Shown here in pieces: positions 44,368-52,817 of a stretch of 64,000 bases of DNA. Source of the stretch: Pseudomonas sp. PB120 (GTDB lineage: Bacteria; Pseudomonadota; Gammaproteobacteria; Pseudomonadales; Pseudomonadaceae). Under the pieces are notes generated by a model. That model was given only the letters and a program-made list of their open reading frames with translations. It was not told where the DNA came from and searched no databases. The position numbers were made by a program, and so were the translations under genes. The stretch is from assembly GCF_009761815.1 (NCBI RefSeq), contig NZ_RWIN01000078.1:1-64000 (forward strand). The letters run 5' to 3'. Position 1 is the first letter of the stretch, and every line of letters starts with the position of its first letter.

Positions 44368-45306
44368 ATGACCTTTTCCTTTGCCGCGAAGGCGTCGCTG
44401 TTGCTGCTGTTCCTGGGCAGCACCCTCTATGTGCATTTGCGCGGCAAGGCGCGGTTGCCGGTCCTGCGTCAATTCGTCAACCATTCGGCGCTGTTCGCAC
44501 CGTACAACGCCTTGATGTACATGTTCTCCGGCGTACCGTCCAAACCGTATCTGGACCGCAGCAAGTTCCCGGAACTGGATGTGCTCAAGGACAACTGGCA
44601 AGTCATTCGCGACGAAGCCATGCACCTGTTCGATGAGGGCTACATTCGCGCCGCCGAGAAAAACAACGATGCCGGTTTCGGATCGTTCTTCAAGAAAGGC
44701 TGGAAGCGTTTTTATCTCAAGTGGTATGACAAACCCCTGCCGTCCGCCGAAGCCCTGTGCCCGAAAACCGTGGCGCTCGTCAGCAGCATCCCCAATGTCA
44801 AAGGCGCCATGTTTGCGCTGTTGCCCGGTGGCAGCCATCTCAACCCGCACCGCGATCCCTTTGCCGGTTCCTTGCGTTATCACTTGGGCCTGTCGACGCC
44901 GAACTCCGATGATTGCCGCATCTTCGTCGATGGTCAGGTTTACGCCTGGCGTGACGGTGAAGACGTGATGTTCGATGAAACCTATGTGCATTGGGTCAAG
45001 AACGAAACCGAGAAAACCCGGGTCATTCTGTTCTGCGACATCGAACGTCCGTTGAGCAACCGCGTCATGACCCGCATCAACCGCTGGATCAGCGGCTGGC
45101 TGGGCCGTGCCACGGCACCGCAGAACCTGGACGATGAACGCGTTGGCGGGATCAACAAGGCTTACGCCTGGAGCAAGAACTCCAGCGACAAGTTCAGCGG
45201 TGTAGTGAAACAGTGGAAGCGCCGCAATCCAAAGGCTTACCGCGTGCTGCGGCCGGTGCTGGCGGTGGTGGTGCTGACGTTGTTGGGGTATTGGTTGTTT
45301 GGGTGA
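44368..45306 (+). CDS. lpxO: Lipid A 2-hydroxylase (aspartyl/asparaginyl beta-hydroxylase family)
   Basis: A 312-residue inner-membrane Fe(II)/2-oxoglutarate dioxygenase. Transmembrane helices lie at the N-terminus (SLLLLFLGSTLYVHL) and C-terminus (VLAVVVLTLLGYWLFG). The metal ligands are His and Asp in LNPHRDPFAGSLRYHLGLST and the distal His in FDETYVHWVKN. It hydroxylates a secondary fatty acid of lipid A. The ATG at 44368 follows AAGGAG; an upstream ATG at 44341 lacks a comparable site. With EptA, the window holds two lipid A modification genes. Confidence 0.88.
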   Translation: MTFSFAAKASLLLLFLGSTLYVHLRGKARLPVLRQFVNHSALFAPYNALMYMFSGVPSKPYLDRSKFPELDVLKDNWQVIRDEAMHLFDEGYIRAAEKNNDAGFGSFFKKGWKRFYLKWYDKPLPSAEALCPKTVALVSSIPNVKGAMFALLPGGSHLNPHRDPFAGSLRYHLGLSTPNSDDCRIFVDGQVYAWRDGEDVMFDETYVHWVKNETEKTRVILFCDIERPLSNRVMTRINRWISGWLGRATAPQNLDDERVGGINKAYAWSKNSSDKFSGVVKQWKRRNPKAYRVLRPVLAVVVLTLLGYWLFG

Positions 45307-45321
45307 TTCGCTTTTCAGATG

Positions 45322-45351
45322 AAAAAACCGCTCCTTGTGAGCGGTTTTTTT
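45322..45351 (+). terminator. Rho-independent terminator after lpxO
   Basis: AAAAAACCGCTC, loop CTTGT, GAGCGGTTTTTTT: a strong stem with a long T-run, 15 nt after lpxO. Confidence 0.92.
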
Positions 45352-45503
45352 ATGAAGACAGTTTAAACGACGCTCCCGCGAGCACTCCCATAGGCTCTTC
45401 GGCTACAGGGTTTGAAATGAACAGTTGACCCGATACTAGTCGCACTTTCTCCAAGGTAGGCGGCATCCAGTGAATTGTCGTTACTGGCCCTTTGTCCAAG
45501 TCA

Positions 45504-45533
45504 TTGCAATCCATGTCACCCGCTGGTTATAGT
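45504..45533 (+). promoter_or_regulatory. Probable sigma-70 promoter of the leader-eamA unit
   Basis: TTGCAA (45504-45509), 18-bp spacer, TATAGT (45528-45533). Transcription would start near 45540, about 47 nt before the leader ORF. Confidence 0.5.
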
Positions 45534-45586
45534 CGGCGCTCGGTGATTCCAACCCACCGTTCACCCCATCCAATAAAGATCAGCCC

Positions 45587-45751
45587 ATGCCAGCTTCCCT
45601 CATCAACGCGGTAGTCGATTCAGCGGTCAACGCTGGCGTCGTGCCGTGCGGGGATCAGCAGCCTGCGCAGATCAGTCATTACCCCCCACCTGTCCGTAGC
45701 ACGCCGGTGTACGCAGTCGTATCACCGCCGGGCGTTGGCGTTTCGGGCTGA
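45587..45751 (+). CDS. 54-codon leader peptide, putative attenuator
   Basis: ATG at 45587 to TGA at 45749-45751. The product begins MPASLINAVVDSAVNAG, contains VPCGDQQPAQISHY, then the proline stretches YPPPV and VVSPPG. Codon use is normal for the genome and the frame is uninterrupted, but it has no recognisable domain. It lies 110 nt before the DMT exporter gene, and a terminator-like hairpin lies between. Polyproline stretches slow ribosomes, so the ORF could regulate eamA by translation-coupled attenuation. Conservation in other pseudomonads needs a search; I recall similar small ORFs but cannot verify them. Confidence 0.55.
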   Translation: MPASLINAVVDSAVNAGVVPCGDQQPAQISHYPPPVRSTPVYAVVSPPGVGVSG

Positions 45752-45814
45752 TCAGCGTTCCTTGCTGTTCCCATGCCTGTCTGAAAAAGCGCCCGTCTGA
45801 AAAAACTACTGGAT

Positions 45815-45840
45815 TTCAGCTTCGGCTGAGTTGGCTTTTT
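45815..45840 (+). terminator. Terminator-like hairpin between leader ORF and DMT exporter
   Basis: TTCAGC-TTCG-GCTGAG (with one G-T pair) closed by a UUCG loop, then TTGGC and TTTTT. It is weaker than a full terminator, consistent with a regulated attenuator. Two direct copies of GTCTGAAAAA (45779-45788 and 45795-45804) just upstream could provide alternative pairings or a protein site. Confidence 0.45.
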
Positions 45841-45861
45841 GTCTGACTACAGGTGGTATTC

Positions 45862-46725
45862 ATGTTTGTCCTTTCGAAAAAATCCGCGCTCGCGGCGGCG
45901 TCCACGAGCCTGTTCGTCCTGCTGTGGAGCAGTGGGGCGATCTTCTCCAAATGGGGCCTGGCCCACGCGTCACCCTTTGCCTTCCTGCTGATTCGCTTTG
46001 CCATTGCGCTCTGTGGGTTGGTGTTGCTGGTGCCGTTGCTCAAGCTGAAATTGCCCAAGGGTGGCAAGCCGATGCTGTATGCGATGGCCACGGGCGTGGT
46101 GTTGCTGGGGGCTTATCAGATTTTCTATCTGTTGGCCCTGGACCTGAAAGTTACGCCCGGCGTGATGGCCACCATCATGGGGGTGCAGCCGATTCTTACG
46201 GTGGTGATCATGGAGCGTCAGCGATCGGCCAGCAGGGTGTTCGGCCTGATGCTGGGGCTGGCCGGGTTGATCATGGTGGTTTACCAAGGGATTGGTCTGG
46301 CCGGTATGTCGATGGCGGGTATGCTTTTTGGGTTGCTGGCGCTGGCGAGCATGACGTTCGGGTCGATCATGCAAAAACGGATTACCGATAATCCGCTTGG
46401 GACGCTGCCGGTGCAGTACCTCGCGGGACTGTTGCTGTGCGGGGTGTTTGTGCCGTTCCAGCCTTTTCACTTTGAACACAGCAGCGGGTTTATTGTGCCG
46501 GTGTTGTGGATGGGGTTGGTGGTGTCGGTGTTGGCGACGTTGTTGCTGTATCGGCTGATCGCCCGGGGCAATCTGGTGAATGTCACCAGTTTGTTCTATC
46601 TGGTGCCGGCGGTGACGGCGGTGATGGATTATCTGTTTTTCGGGAACAGGCTGGCGATGTTGAGCATGGTTGGGATGGTGCTGATTATCGTTGGTCTGGG
46701 GGTTGTATTTCGTAAGGCTGGGTAA
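45862..46725 (+). CDS. EamA-family (DMT) exporter
   Basis: A 287-residue drug/metabolite transporter with ten predicted helices arranged as two EamA repeats (about 8-135 and 145-287). PGVMATIMGVQPILTVV and LLYRLIARGNLVNVTSLFYL are typical EamA segments. E. coli EamA exports cysteine and O-acetylserine; cysK lies upstream, so a similar role is possible. The ATG at 45862 follows AGGTGG; a GTG nine bases earlier is an alternative. Expression may depend on the leader described above. Confidence 0.82.
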   Translation: MFVLSKKSALAAASTSLFVLLWSSGAIFSKWGLAHASPFAFLLIRFAIALCGLVLLVPLLKLKLPKGGKPMLYAMATGVVLLGAYQIFYLLALDLKVTPGVMATIMGVQPILTVVIMERQRSASRVFGLMLGLAGLIMVVYQGIGLAGMSMAGMLFGLLALASMTFGSIMQKRITDNPLGTLPVQYLAGLLLCGVFVPFQPFHFEHSSGFIVPVLWMGLVVSVLATLLLYRLIARGNLVNVTSLFYLVPAVTAVMDYLFFGNRLAMLSMVGMVLIIVGLGVVFRKAG

Positions 46726-46756
46726 ATGGACCTGGCTTTTGCGGGTGTCCGCATTC

Positions 46757-46794
46757 CCCCTGTGGGAGCCAGCAGGCTGGCTCCCACATTGGAT
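46757..46794. repeat. Compact REP-like hairpin
   Basis: CTGTGGGAGCCAG-CAGG-CTGGCTCCCACA, a single stem with an altered core (GAGCCAGC). It follows the DMT gene. Confidence 0.8.
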
Positions 46795-46857
46795 TGGGGT
46801 GTACTTGAGAGAGATCAGTCGACTGTCAGGCCGCCTTGCTGTTGATTTCGCTTTTGA

Positions 46858-46899
46858 GGCGGAACCAATATCAGCCGTTACCAAAAAAAACGGATATGT
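46858..46899. repeat. Truncated copy of the 168-207 repeat
   Basis: GGCGGAACCAATATCAGCCG and the following A-rich stretch ending CGGATATGT match GGCGGAACCAATAGCCGCCA and the segment ending TGGATATA at 168-207, with several mismatches. Only the end of the longer element is present here. Confidence 0.5.
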
Positions 46900-46922
46900 A
46901 CGCCGATAAAAAACCAGCCCTA

Positions 46923-47864
46923 CTATTTGCCCAACGCATGCTCCGCCCGCACCGAATTCATAAACGCCTGCATCGCCGACGACTGAATGCGATGCCGCCG
47001 GGTAATCAACCCATACGGCGGCAAACGCGATTCAAACTTGATCGGCAACACCGCCAGCAAATCCCGCCCCGGATAATCCTCGACCACCGACACCGGTGTA
47101 ACACCGAGCATGTCGGTCTGCTGGATCAACGAGAGCAAGGTCATGATCGACGTGGTCTCGACGATGCTGTTGGGGATGTCGACCCGCGCATTGTGGAACA
47201 CCTGATTGATGATCGCGCGCATCGGGCTCGGGTGTTGTTGCAGCACCCAAGTCATGTTCTGCAGTTCCGCCCAGCTCAGTTGCGTCTCCTGTGCCAGCGG
47301 ATTATGCGCACCGGCAATCACGCACAGGGCTTCTTCGCCGAGGCTGTCGAACAGCAGCTCTTCGGCGCGCGCACCGGCCGGAATCCGTCCCAGCACCACA
47401 TCCAGTTGATCCTGCAACAGCGCCTGCACCAGCACGTCGCTGGTGTCGACCTGGATGCTCATGGACAGCCGTGGATGACTTTGTTTCAAGGTCGCGATGG
47501 TGCGGGTCAGCAACCCCGAGGCCAGCGCCGGAATCGCTCCGACTGCCACCCGCCCGAGGTTGCCGGATTCGAGCGCGACCAGTTCTTCACGCATGCCGCT
47601 GAGTTCGGCAAACACCATGCGCGCGTAGTAAATGACGGTTTCCCCGAACGGGGTGGAGCGCATGCCCCGAGGCAGGCGTTCGAAGAGTTCGACACCGAGC
47701 AAATCCTCGGCCTCATGCAGCATTTTCGTCGCCGCCGGTTGGGTCATGCCGATGTGGTCGGCGGCGCGGCGCAACGAGCCGAATTCCTGCAGCGCCAGCA
47801 TCAGGCGCAATTGGCGCAGACGCAGTCGACTGTGGATCACGTTGGCTTCTGGAATTCGGGTCAT
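46923..47864 (-). CDS. LysR-family regulator, GbpR-like, of the sugar-acid island
   Basis: A 313-residue LTTR. The HTH is near 12-48 (LRQLRLMLALQEFGSLRRAA, TQPAATKMLHEAEDLLG). It resembles GbpR-type regulators of sugar and sugar-acid genes (GMRSTPFGETVIYYARMV). It is placed after tctABC on the same strand, 69 nt from the tctA stop. I chose the ATG at 47864 because the longer reading has no homologous N-terminal part. Likely effector: L-lyxonate or another sugar acid; inference from position. Confidence 0.85.
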   Translation of the reverse strand: MTRIPEANVIHSRLRLRQLRLMLALQEFGSLRRAADHIGMTQPAATKMLHEAEDLLGVELFERLPRGMRSTPFGETVIYYARMVFAELSGMREELVALESGNLGRVAVGAIPALASGLLTRTIATLKQSHPRLSMSIQVDTSDVLVQALLQDQLDVVLGRIPAGARAEELLFDSLGEEALCVIAGAHNPLAQETQLSWAELQNMTWVLQQHPSPMRAIINQVFHNARVDIPNSIVETTSIMTLLSLIQQTDMLGVTPVSVVEDYPGRDLLAVLPIKFESRLPPYGLITRRHRIQSSAMQAFMNSVRAEHALGK

Positions 47865-47894
47865 GAGGCGCGCTCGAAAAAAAGACTGCGGCAA

Positions 47895-47915
47895 GCCTGA
47901 CAACAAATGTCAGGC
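47895..47915 (-). terminator. Hairpin between tctA and the LysR gene
   Basis: GCCTGACA-ACAAA-TGTCAGGC, a perfect 8-bp stem. Read on the minus strand, a T-rich run (TCTTTTTTTC) follows about 10 nt later, so it may terminate the tct transcript partially. Confidence 0.45.
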
Positions 47916-47933
47916 GTTGCCAGCATTGCTGCG

Positions 47934-49463
47934 TCACAGCACCGATTTTGGCTTGGCGACGTGGGGTTTGCGCAGGCCCGTCAGCGCACCCAGTGCCTTG
48001 GAAATCAGCGGCCAGAACAGCATCAGCAGCGCGGCTGTGGTCAGGCTGCCCACCAGTGGGTTGGACCAGAAAATCCCCAGATGCCCGTCGGAGAACAGCA
48101 TCGACTGGCGGAACGCATCCTCAGCCTTGTCCCCTAGCACAGCCGCCAGCACCAGCGGCGCAATCGGATAACCGAGTTTCTTGAACAGGTAGCCCAACGC
48201 GCCGAAGCCCAGCATCAACACCACGTCGAAGAACGAGTTGTGCACCGAATACGCGCCGATGGCGCAGACCATGATGATGATCGGCGCAATGATCGAGAAC
48301 GGAATGCGCAAGATCGAGGCGAACAGCGGCACAGTGGCCAACACCACGATCAGACTGACGACGTTGCCCAAGTACATGCTCGCAATCAGGCCCCAGACAA
48401 AATCATGCTGCTCGACGAACAGCGTCGGGCCAGGGTGCAGGCCCCATATCATCAGGCCACCGAGCATCACGGCGGCAGTCGCCGAACCTGGAATGCCCAG
48501 GGTCAACATGGGCAGCAGGGCGCTGGTGCCGGCCGCGTGGTCGGCGGTTTCCGGGGCGATCACGCCTTCCAGTTCACCCTTGCCGAAGTTGTCGCGATTT
48601 TTCGAGAAGCGGCGCGCCAGGCTGTAGCTCATGAAGGACGCTGCAGTTGGACCGCCCGGTGTGATGCCCATCCAGCAGCCAACCAGCGTGCTGCGCACAA
48701 TCGTCCACCAGTAGCGCGGCAACTTGGCCCAGGTCCGCAGGATCACCATCGGCGTAATGCGCGCATGCTCGCCGCGAAACACCAGGCCTTCTTCGACCGT
48801 GCAGAGGATTTCACCGATGCCGAACAGACCGATCACCGCCACTTCGAAGCTGATGCCGGTCATCAGGACGGGCTGGTCAAACGTCAGGCGCAGGTTGCCG
48901 GATACGGTGTCCATGCCGACCGCCGCCATGGCAAAACCGATCATCATCGCCACCACGGTTTTCAGCGGCGGGTTCTTGCTCATGCCGATGAAGGTGCAGA
49001 ACGCCAACAGGTACACCGCGAAGAACTCCGGTGAACTGAACGACATGGCGAACGCAGCAATTCGCGTCGACAGGAACGTCAGCAGCAGCACCCCGGCCAG
49101 GGCGCCGATCAATGCCGAGCTGAACGCCGCGGTCAGGGCTTCGGCGGCTCGGCCTTCGCGGGCCATCGGGTAGCCGTCGAAGGTGGTCGCCACCGATGAC
49201 GGCTCTCCGGGAATGTTGAACAGGATCGAGGTGATCGAGCCGCCAAACAGCGCGCCCCAATACATGCACGACAACAGGATGATCGCCGACACCGGCGACA
49301 TGGTGAACGTTAGCGGCAGCAGCAACGCCACGCCATTGGGGGCGCCGAGGCCAGGCAATACGCCGACCAGAATGCCCAGCAAAACGCCGATCACCATCAG
49401 GCCGATGTGGCCCGGGGTCAGGATCAGGTTCATGCCTTGCAGCAGGGAATCGAACTCGCTCAT
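47934..49463 (-). CDS. tctA: Tripartite tricarboxylate transporter, large permease
   Basis: A 509-residue TctA-family protein with about 11-12 transmembrane helices. GVLPGLGAPNGVALLLPLTF and GITPGGPTAASFMSYSLAR are family hallmarks. It pairs with TctB and receives ligand from the periplasmic TctC. Its start overlaps the end of tctB by 4 nt. In the lyx island it is a candidate importer of a sugar acid or dicarboxylate. Confidence 0.9.
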   Translation of the reverse strand: MSEFDSLLQGMNLILTPGHIGLMVIGVLLGILVGVLPGLGAPNGVALLLPLTFTMSPVSAIILLSCMYWGALFGGSITSILFNIPGEPSSVATTFDGYPMAREGRAAEALTAAFSSALIGALAGVLLLTFLSTRIAAFAMSFSSPEFFAVYLLAFCTFIGMSKNPPLKTVVAMMIGFAMAAVGMDTVSGNLRLTFDQPVLMTGISFEVAVIGLFGIGEILCTVEEGLVFRGEHARITPMVILRTWAKLPRYWWTIVRSTLVGCWMGITPGGPTAASFMSYSLARRFSKNRDNFGKGELEGVIAPETADHAAGTSALLPMLTLGIPGSATAAVMLGGLMIWGLHPGPTLFVEQHDFVWGLIASMYLGNVVSLIVVLATVPLFASILRIPFSIIAPIIIMVCAIGAYSVHNSFFDVVLMLGFGALGYLFKKLGYPIAPLVLAAVLGDKAEDAFRQSMLFSDGHLGIFWSNPLVGSLTTAALLMLFWPLISKALGALTGLRKPHVAKPKSVL

Positions 49464-49993
49464 TTGAAATTTCTCCCGGCCAGCGCAATCCAGTCACCCA
49501 TCGGGCCGGCATCCAGCGGGACCTTGAACCACAGCGCGAAAATCAGGTAACTGGCCAGCACCGCACCCAGCGACACCGTGCCGATCATCCATTTGCCATA
49601 GGGTTTGACGCGGACCTTGTCACGCCACATGAACCAGGCAATGAAGCACGCCGAGGCCACGTAGATGCCGGTGAAAGGCATCGCGCCCACGAACAGCGCA
49701 ATCGGGATGAACACTGATAGTACTTGCCTGAATGCACTGCGGCTGACGAAGGCAATGCTCAGGGCCTGCCAGCGCACCAGGGTCAACACGCCGTTGGCCA
49801 CGCTGGCGGCGCTCAGCATCAGGCCGATGTAGAAGGGAAAGTAACCCGGCTCGGGGCCGGAATCGCCCCAGCCGATACCTTGTTCGAGACTGCCGAACAT
49901 CACCACCACGCCAATCAGCGCCGTGAAGAGGGCCAGGCCGAGTTCGACCCAGCGAGTACCGACCAGCGCCGGTGAATCCGAAGAATGGGACAT
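49460..49993 (-). CDS. tctB: Tripartite tricarboxylate transporter, small permease
   Basis: A 177-residue TctB-family protein with four transmembrane helices. The start at 49993 has a strong GGAGGTG ribosome site. GWGDSGPEPGYFPFYIGLML is the conserved loop after helix 1. It lies between tctC and tctA on one operon. Confidence 0.88.
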   Translation of the reverse strand: MSHSSDSPALVGTRWVELGLALFTALIGVVVMFGSLEQGIGWGDSGPEPGYFPFYIGLMLSAASVANGVLTLVRWQALSIAFVSRSAFRQVLSVFIPIALFVGAMPFTGIYVASACFIAWFMWRDKVRVKPYGKWMIGTVSLGAVLASYLIFALWFKVPLDAGPMGDWIALAGRNFK

Positions 49994-50045
49994 GAAAACA
50001 CCTCCAGGGGCGACGGCCGCGCGCAAGCGAGCGGCCGTCGGCGGC

Positions 50046-51062
50046 TCAGTTTTTCAGCCAGCCGGCTTCTTTGAACACCGGGGTCACGCGGGCGGTGTCG
50101 CTCTCGATGTAGGCGGTCAGTGGCTCGCCTTCGAGGAAGGTCGGCACCAGCGCGTTCTGTTTCACGTAGGCCTTGAATTCCGGGGTCTCGGTGACTTTGC
50201 GCATCAGCTCGACATAGAACGCCCGCTGTTCGGCGGTGACTTCGCCGGGCATGAATACGGTGCGCGGGAAGCGGTATTGATCGATGCCCAGGCCTTGTTC
50301 GTGACAGGTCGGTACGTCGGCCCAGGCTTTATCACCGGCGACTTTCTCGGTATAGCTCATGCGTTCTTTACTGAACACGCAGAGCGGCTCGACCTGATCG
50401 CCGCGCCATTGGCTGATGCTTTCGCTGGGGTTGTTGACGTTGGCGGCGATGTGTTTGCCGGCCAGTTGCGTGGCGGCTTCGCTGCCGCTCTTGAACGGGA
50501 TGTACACCAGTTTGCTGTTGTTGGTCTGGTTCAGCAGCAGGGTCAGGGTCTGGTCCACGTCCTTGGACTGGCTGCCGCCCATGCGCAGGTTCGACGGGTC
50601 GGCCTTGACCGCTTCGTAGAAGCCTTTGGCATCCTTCCATGGCGCGTCTTTGTAGCTCCAGAGAATGAAGTCGTCCTCGGCCACGGCGGCGACCGGCGTC
50701 AACTCCTGCCATTGATAGCCGAGCTTGGAAACCAGGGGCAAGAGGTAGATGTTGTTGGTGCCGATCACCAGTTTTTCCGGATCGCCCTTGTTCATTTTCA
50801 GGTCGAGAAAGGCTTCGGCGCCATTGCCGCCGCCCTTGTTGAGGACGATGGTGTTCACGTCGAGAAACTTGTGGGTGGTGATGATCGACTGGATCAGCCG
50901 ACCCAACTGGTCGGTGCCGCCACCGGGACCGCCAGCGACCACGATTTCGACGTTCTTGTCGGGCTGCCACGCGGCTTGGGCCAGGGCGGGGAGGGTGCCC
51001 GCGGCGATCAGGGTGCAACCAAGAAACAGACGGGATGTGCGACGGACGAATGCATTTCGCAT
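50046..51062 (-). CDS. tctC: Tripartite tricarboxylate transporter, periplasmic binding protein
   Basis: A 338-residue BugD/TctC-family binding protein. A Sec signal peptide (RLFLGCTLIAAGTLPALAQA) is followed by the family start NVEIVVAGGPGGGTDQLGRL. It is the first gene of the tct operon, and its leader holds the 14-mer AACAACTACAAAAA directly before the CGAGG ribosome site. Bug proteins bind carboxylated metabolites; the ligand is unknown here. Confidence 0.9.
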   Translation of the reverse strand: MRNAFVRRTSRLFLGCTLIAAGTLPALAQAAWQPDKNVEIVVAGGPGGGTDQLGRLIQSIITTHKFLDVNTIVLNKGGGNGAEAFLDLKMNKGDPEKLVIGTNNIYLLPLVSKLGYQWQELTPVAAVAEDDFILWSYKDAPWKDAKGFYEAVKADPSNLRMGGSQSKDVDQTLTLLLNQTNNSKLVYIPFKSGSEAATQLAGKHIAANVNNPSESISQWRGDQVEPLCVFSKERMSYTEKVAGDKAWADVPTCHEQGLGIDQYRFPRTVFMPGEVTAEQRAFYVELMRKVTETPEFKAYVKQNALVPTFLEGEPLTAYIESDTARVTPVFKEAGWLKN

Positions 51063-51074
51063 GGAAGGGCCTCG

Positions 51075-51088
51075 TTTTTGTAGTTGTT
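51075..51088 (-). promoter_or_regulatory. A-rich leader motif, possible Crc/Hfq site, tctC
   Basis: AACAACTACAAAAA on the minus strand, 12 nt before the tctC start. The same 14-mer occurs at 55075-55088 in the leader of the lyxonate MFS gene. Confidence 0.45.
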
Positions 51089-51210
51089 ATGAGTGGCTTG
51101 TCGATGCTTGTAAGCTGCAAGCCTGGGCCGAGTGTGGGAAGCCTGTGGCCCGGCGTCTAGTCAAAACAATACATACACCGATAGCCTGGGGTTATAGCTC
51201 GGCATCTTCA

Positions 51211-51310
51211 GTAGGAGCGAGCATGCTCGCGATGGACTCAAACGCGCTACGGTAATCCTGGAACCACGCGTTTTCGTTGAAGACCATCGCGAGCAAGCTC
51301 GCTCCTACAG
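51211..51310. repeat. Inverted REP pair in a divergent promoter region
   Basis: GTAGGAGCGAGCATGCTCGCGATGG and CCATCGCGAGCAAGCTCGCTCCTAC. The left core has CATG, the right CAAG, so they are not exact complements. Confidence 0.88.
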
Positions 51311-51453
51311 ACAACGTTGAAAGCTCATTGAAAGCCAGGCATGCCATAACTCAAGGCTATCGCCGTATTCCCAGTTTTGATTAGACGGTTATCACTGAGC
51401 CTTCGATAGTGCTCACCAACGCCGTCCTGTACGGCAACGTTGCCCCACACAAA

Positions 51454-51461
51454 AATAATAA
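51454..51461 (+). promoter_or_regulatory. Exact AAYAAYAA Crc/Hfq-type motif before the MFS gene
   Basis: AATAATAA lies two bases upstream of the CGAGG ribosome site, the usual position for Crc/Hfq translational repression in Pseudomonas. Motif only. Confidence 0.5.
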
Positions 51462-51476
51462 ATCGAGGTACGCACC

Positions 51477-52817
51477 ATGGCTCGTCCCAGTGCTTCCCTG
51501 CATCTGCCCGGCGCAGGTGTCCAGCCCACGGCAGCGGCCACACCGCTGACCGGCACCACCAAAGCCAGCAGCGTGCGCTGGCGGATCTTCGCGATCATCT
51601 TTGCGTTGACCATGGTCAACCTGATCGATCGGGTGTCGCTGTCCATCGCGATGCCGACCATCGCCCATGAATTTTCGCTGTCGCCGAGCATGCAAGGGCT
51701 GATCCTCAGCAGCTTTTTTTGGGCGTATGCCCTGTTGCAGATCCCCGGTGGCTGGATGATCGATCGCTTCGGTCCGCACCGGGTCATCAGTTGGTCCACC
51801 GGGTTGTGGGGGACGTTTCAGGTGTTAGCGGCGTTTGCCACCGGCGGCTTGTCGTTGCTGTTTGCCCGGGTCGCCCTCGGTGCTGCGGAAGCGCCGTTGT
51901 TCCCTTCGGGCGGCAAGCTGATTTCCCTGTGGCTGGCGCCGAGCGAGCGCAGTCGCGGCGCGGTGCTGATGGACAGTGGCAGCCCGTTGGGGGTGGCCAT
52001 CGGCGGGTTGATCATTGCCTACCTGATTGCGTCGCTGGATTCGTGGCGCCTGGCATTCATCATCGCCGGCATCGCGACGTTGGTGCTCGCCTGGTTGGCG
52101 CGTCGTTACCTGCGGGATGACCCGGCGACTCACCCGCAAGTGAATGCCGAAGAGCTTGAGAAAATCAACGCCGGGCGCGCCACGCCAGCGGCCGAAGCGG
52201 CGCGTGTGCCGGTCAAGGGCCTGGGCATCGCCGCCCGTTCCCTGAGCGGTCTGCTGATCGGTCGCGCCAGTTGGGCGATGGTGTATTTCGGTCTGCTGAC
52301 CTGGGGCCCGAGTTACCTGGCGCAGGCCCGTGGCTTCGATATCAAAGGCATTGGCGCGGCGACTTTTGTGATTTTCGTATGCGGCGCATTGGGTTCGTTG
52401 ACCGGCGGTTTCCTCTGCGACGGCTTGATCCGCAAGAGCGTCAGCCGTGGTGTGGCGGTCAAGAGCCTGCTGGCGTTTTCCGGCCTGGTGGCCCTCGGCG
52501 CGTTCCTGTTGCTGCCGACCCTGAGCAATCCTTTTGCGGCCGTGGCGTTGTTGGCCATGACCGCGTTTTTCCTGATGTGGGGCAGCCTCTACTGGAGCTT
52601 CCCCGCGCTGCTGGCGGCGCCGGCGCGGGTCGGCCTGATCGGCGGCGTAATGAACATGGCCGGCAGCACCGGGGGCATCGCGGTGCCGATCCTGGTGGGG
52701 GTGATCCTGCAAATGGCCGGTGGTTTTGCGCCGGTGCTGGGGTTCTTCGCGGTGTGCTCGGCGGTGTTCGTCCTGGCCACGTTGTTCATCAGTCTCGACG
52801 AGGTCCGTCATGGCTAA
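51477..52817 (+). CDS. MFS transporter (ACS family)
   Basis: A 446-residue 12-TM carrier of the anion:cation symporter type (glucarate/galactonate/phthalate carriers). MVNLIDRVSLSIAMPTIAHEF is helix 1, ILSSFFWAYALLQIPGGWMIDRFG is the helix 2-loop region. It heads an operon whose next gene overlaps by 8 nt. A sugar acid or lactone substrate is likely from the family and context. Confidence 0.85.
   Translation: MARPSASLHLPGAGVQPTAAATPLTGTTKASSVRWRIFAIIFALTMVNLIDRVSLSIAMPTIAHEFSLSPSMQGLILSSFFWAYALLQIPGGWMIDRFGPHRVISWSTGLWGTFQVLAAFATGGLSLLFARVALGAAEAPLFPSGGKLISLWLAPSERSRGAVLMDSGSPLGVAIGGLIIAYLIASLDSWRLAFIIAGIATLVLAWLARRYLRDDPATHPQVNAEELEKINAGRATPAAEAARVPVKGLGIAARSLSGLLIGRASWAMVYFGLLTWGPSYLAQARGFDIKGIGAATFVIFVCGALGSLTGGFLCDGLIRKSVSRGVAVKSLLAFSGLVALGAFLLLPTLSNPFAAVALLAMTAFFLMWGSLYWSFPALLAAPARVGLIGGVMNMAGSTGGIAVPILVGVILQMAGGFAPVLGFFAVCSAVFVLATLFISLDEVRHG

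Larger units (their letters stand above)
51063..51476. promoter_or_regulatory. Divergent control region between tctC and the MFS gene
   Basis: It holds, from left, the tctC leader with an A-rich Crc/Hfq-like site (51075-51088, minus strand), an inverted REP pair (51211-51310), then ATA-N9-TAT (51350-51364) and the dyad TATC-N11-GATA (51390-51408), which may bind the LysR protein. AATAATAA (51454-51461), an exact AAYAAYAA match, sits before the MFS ribosome site CGAGG. Confidence 0.5.
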
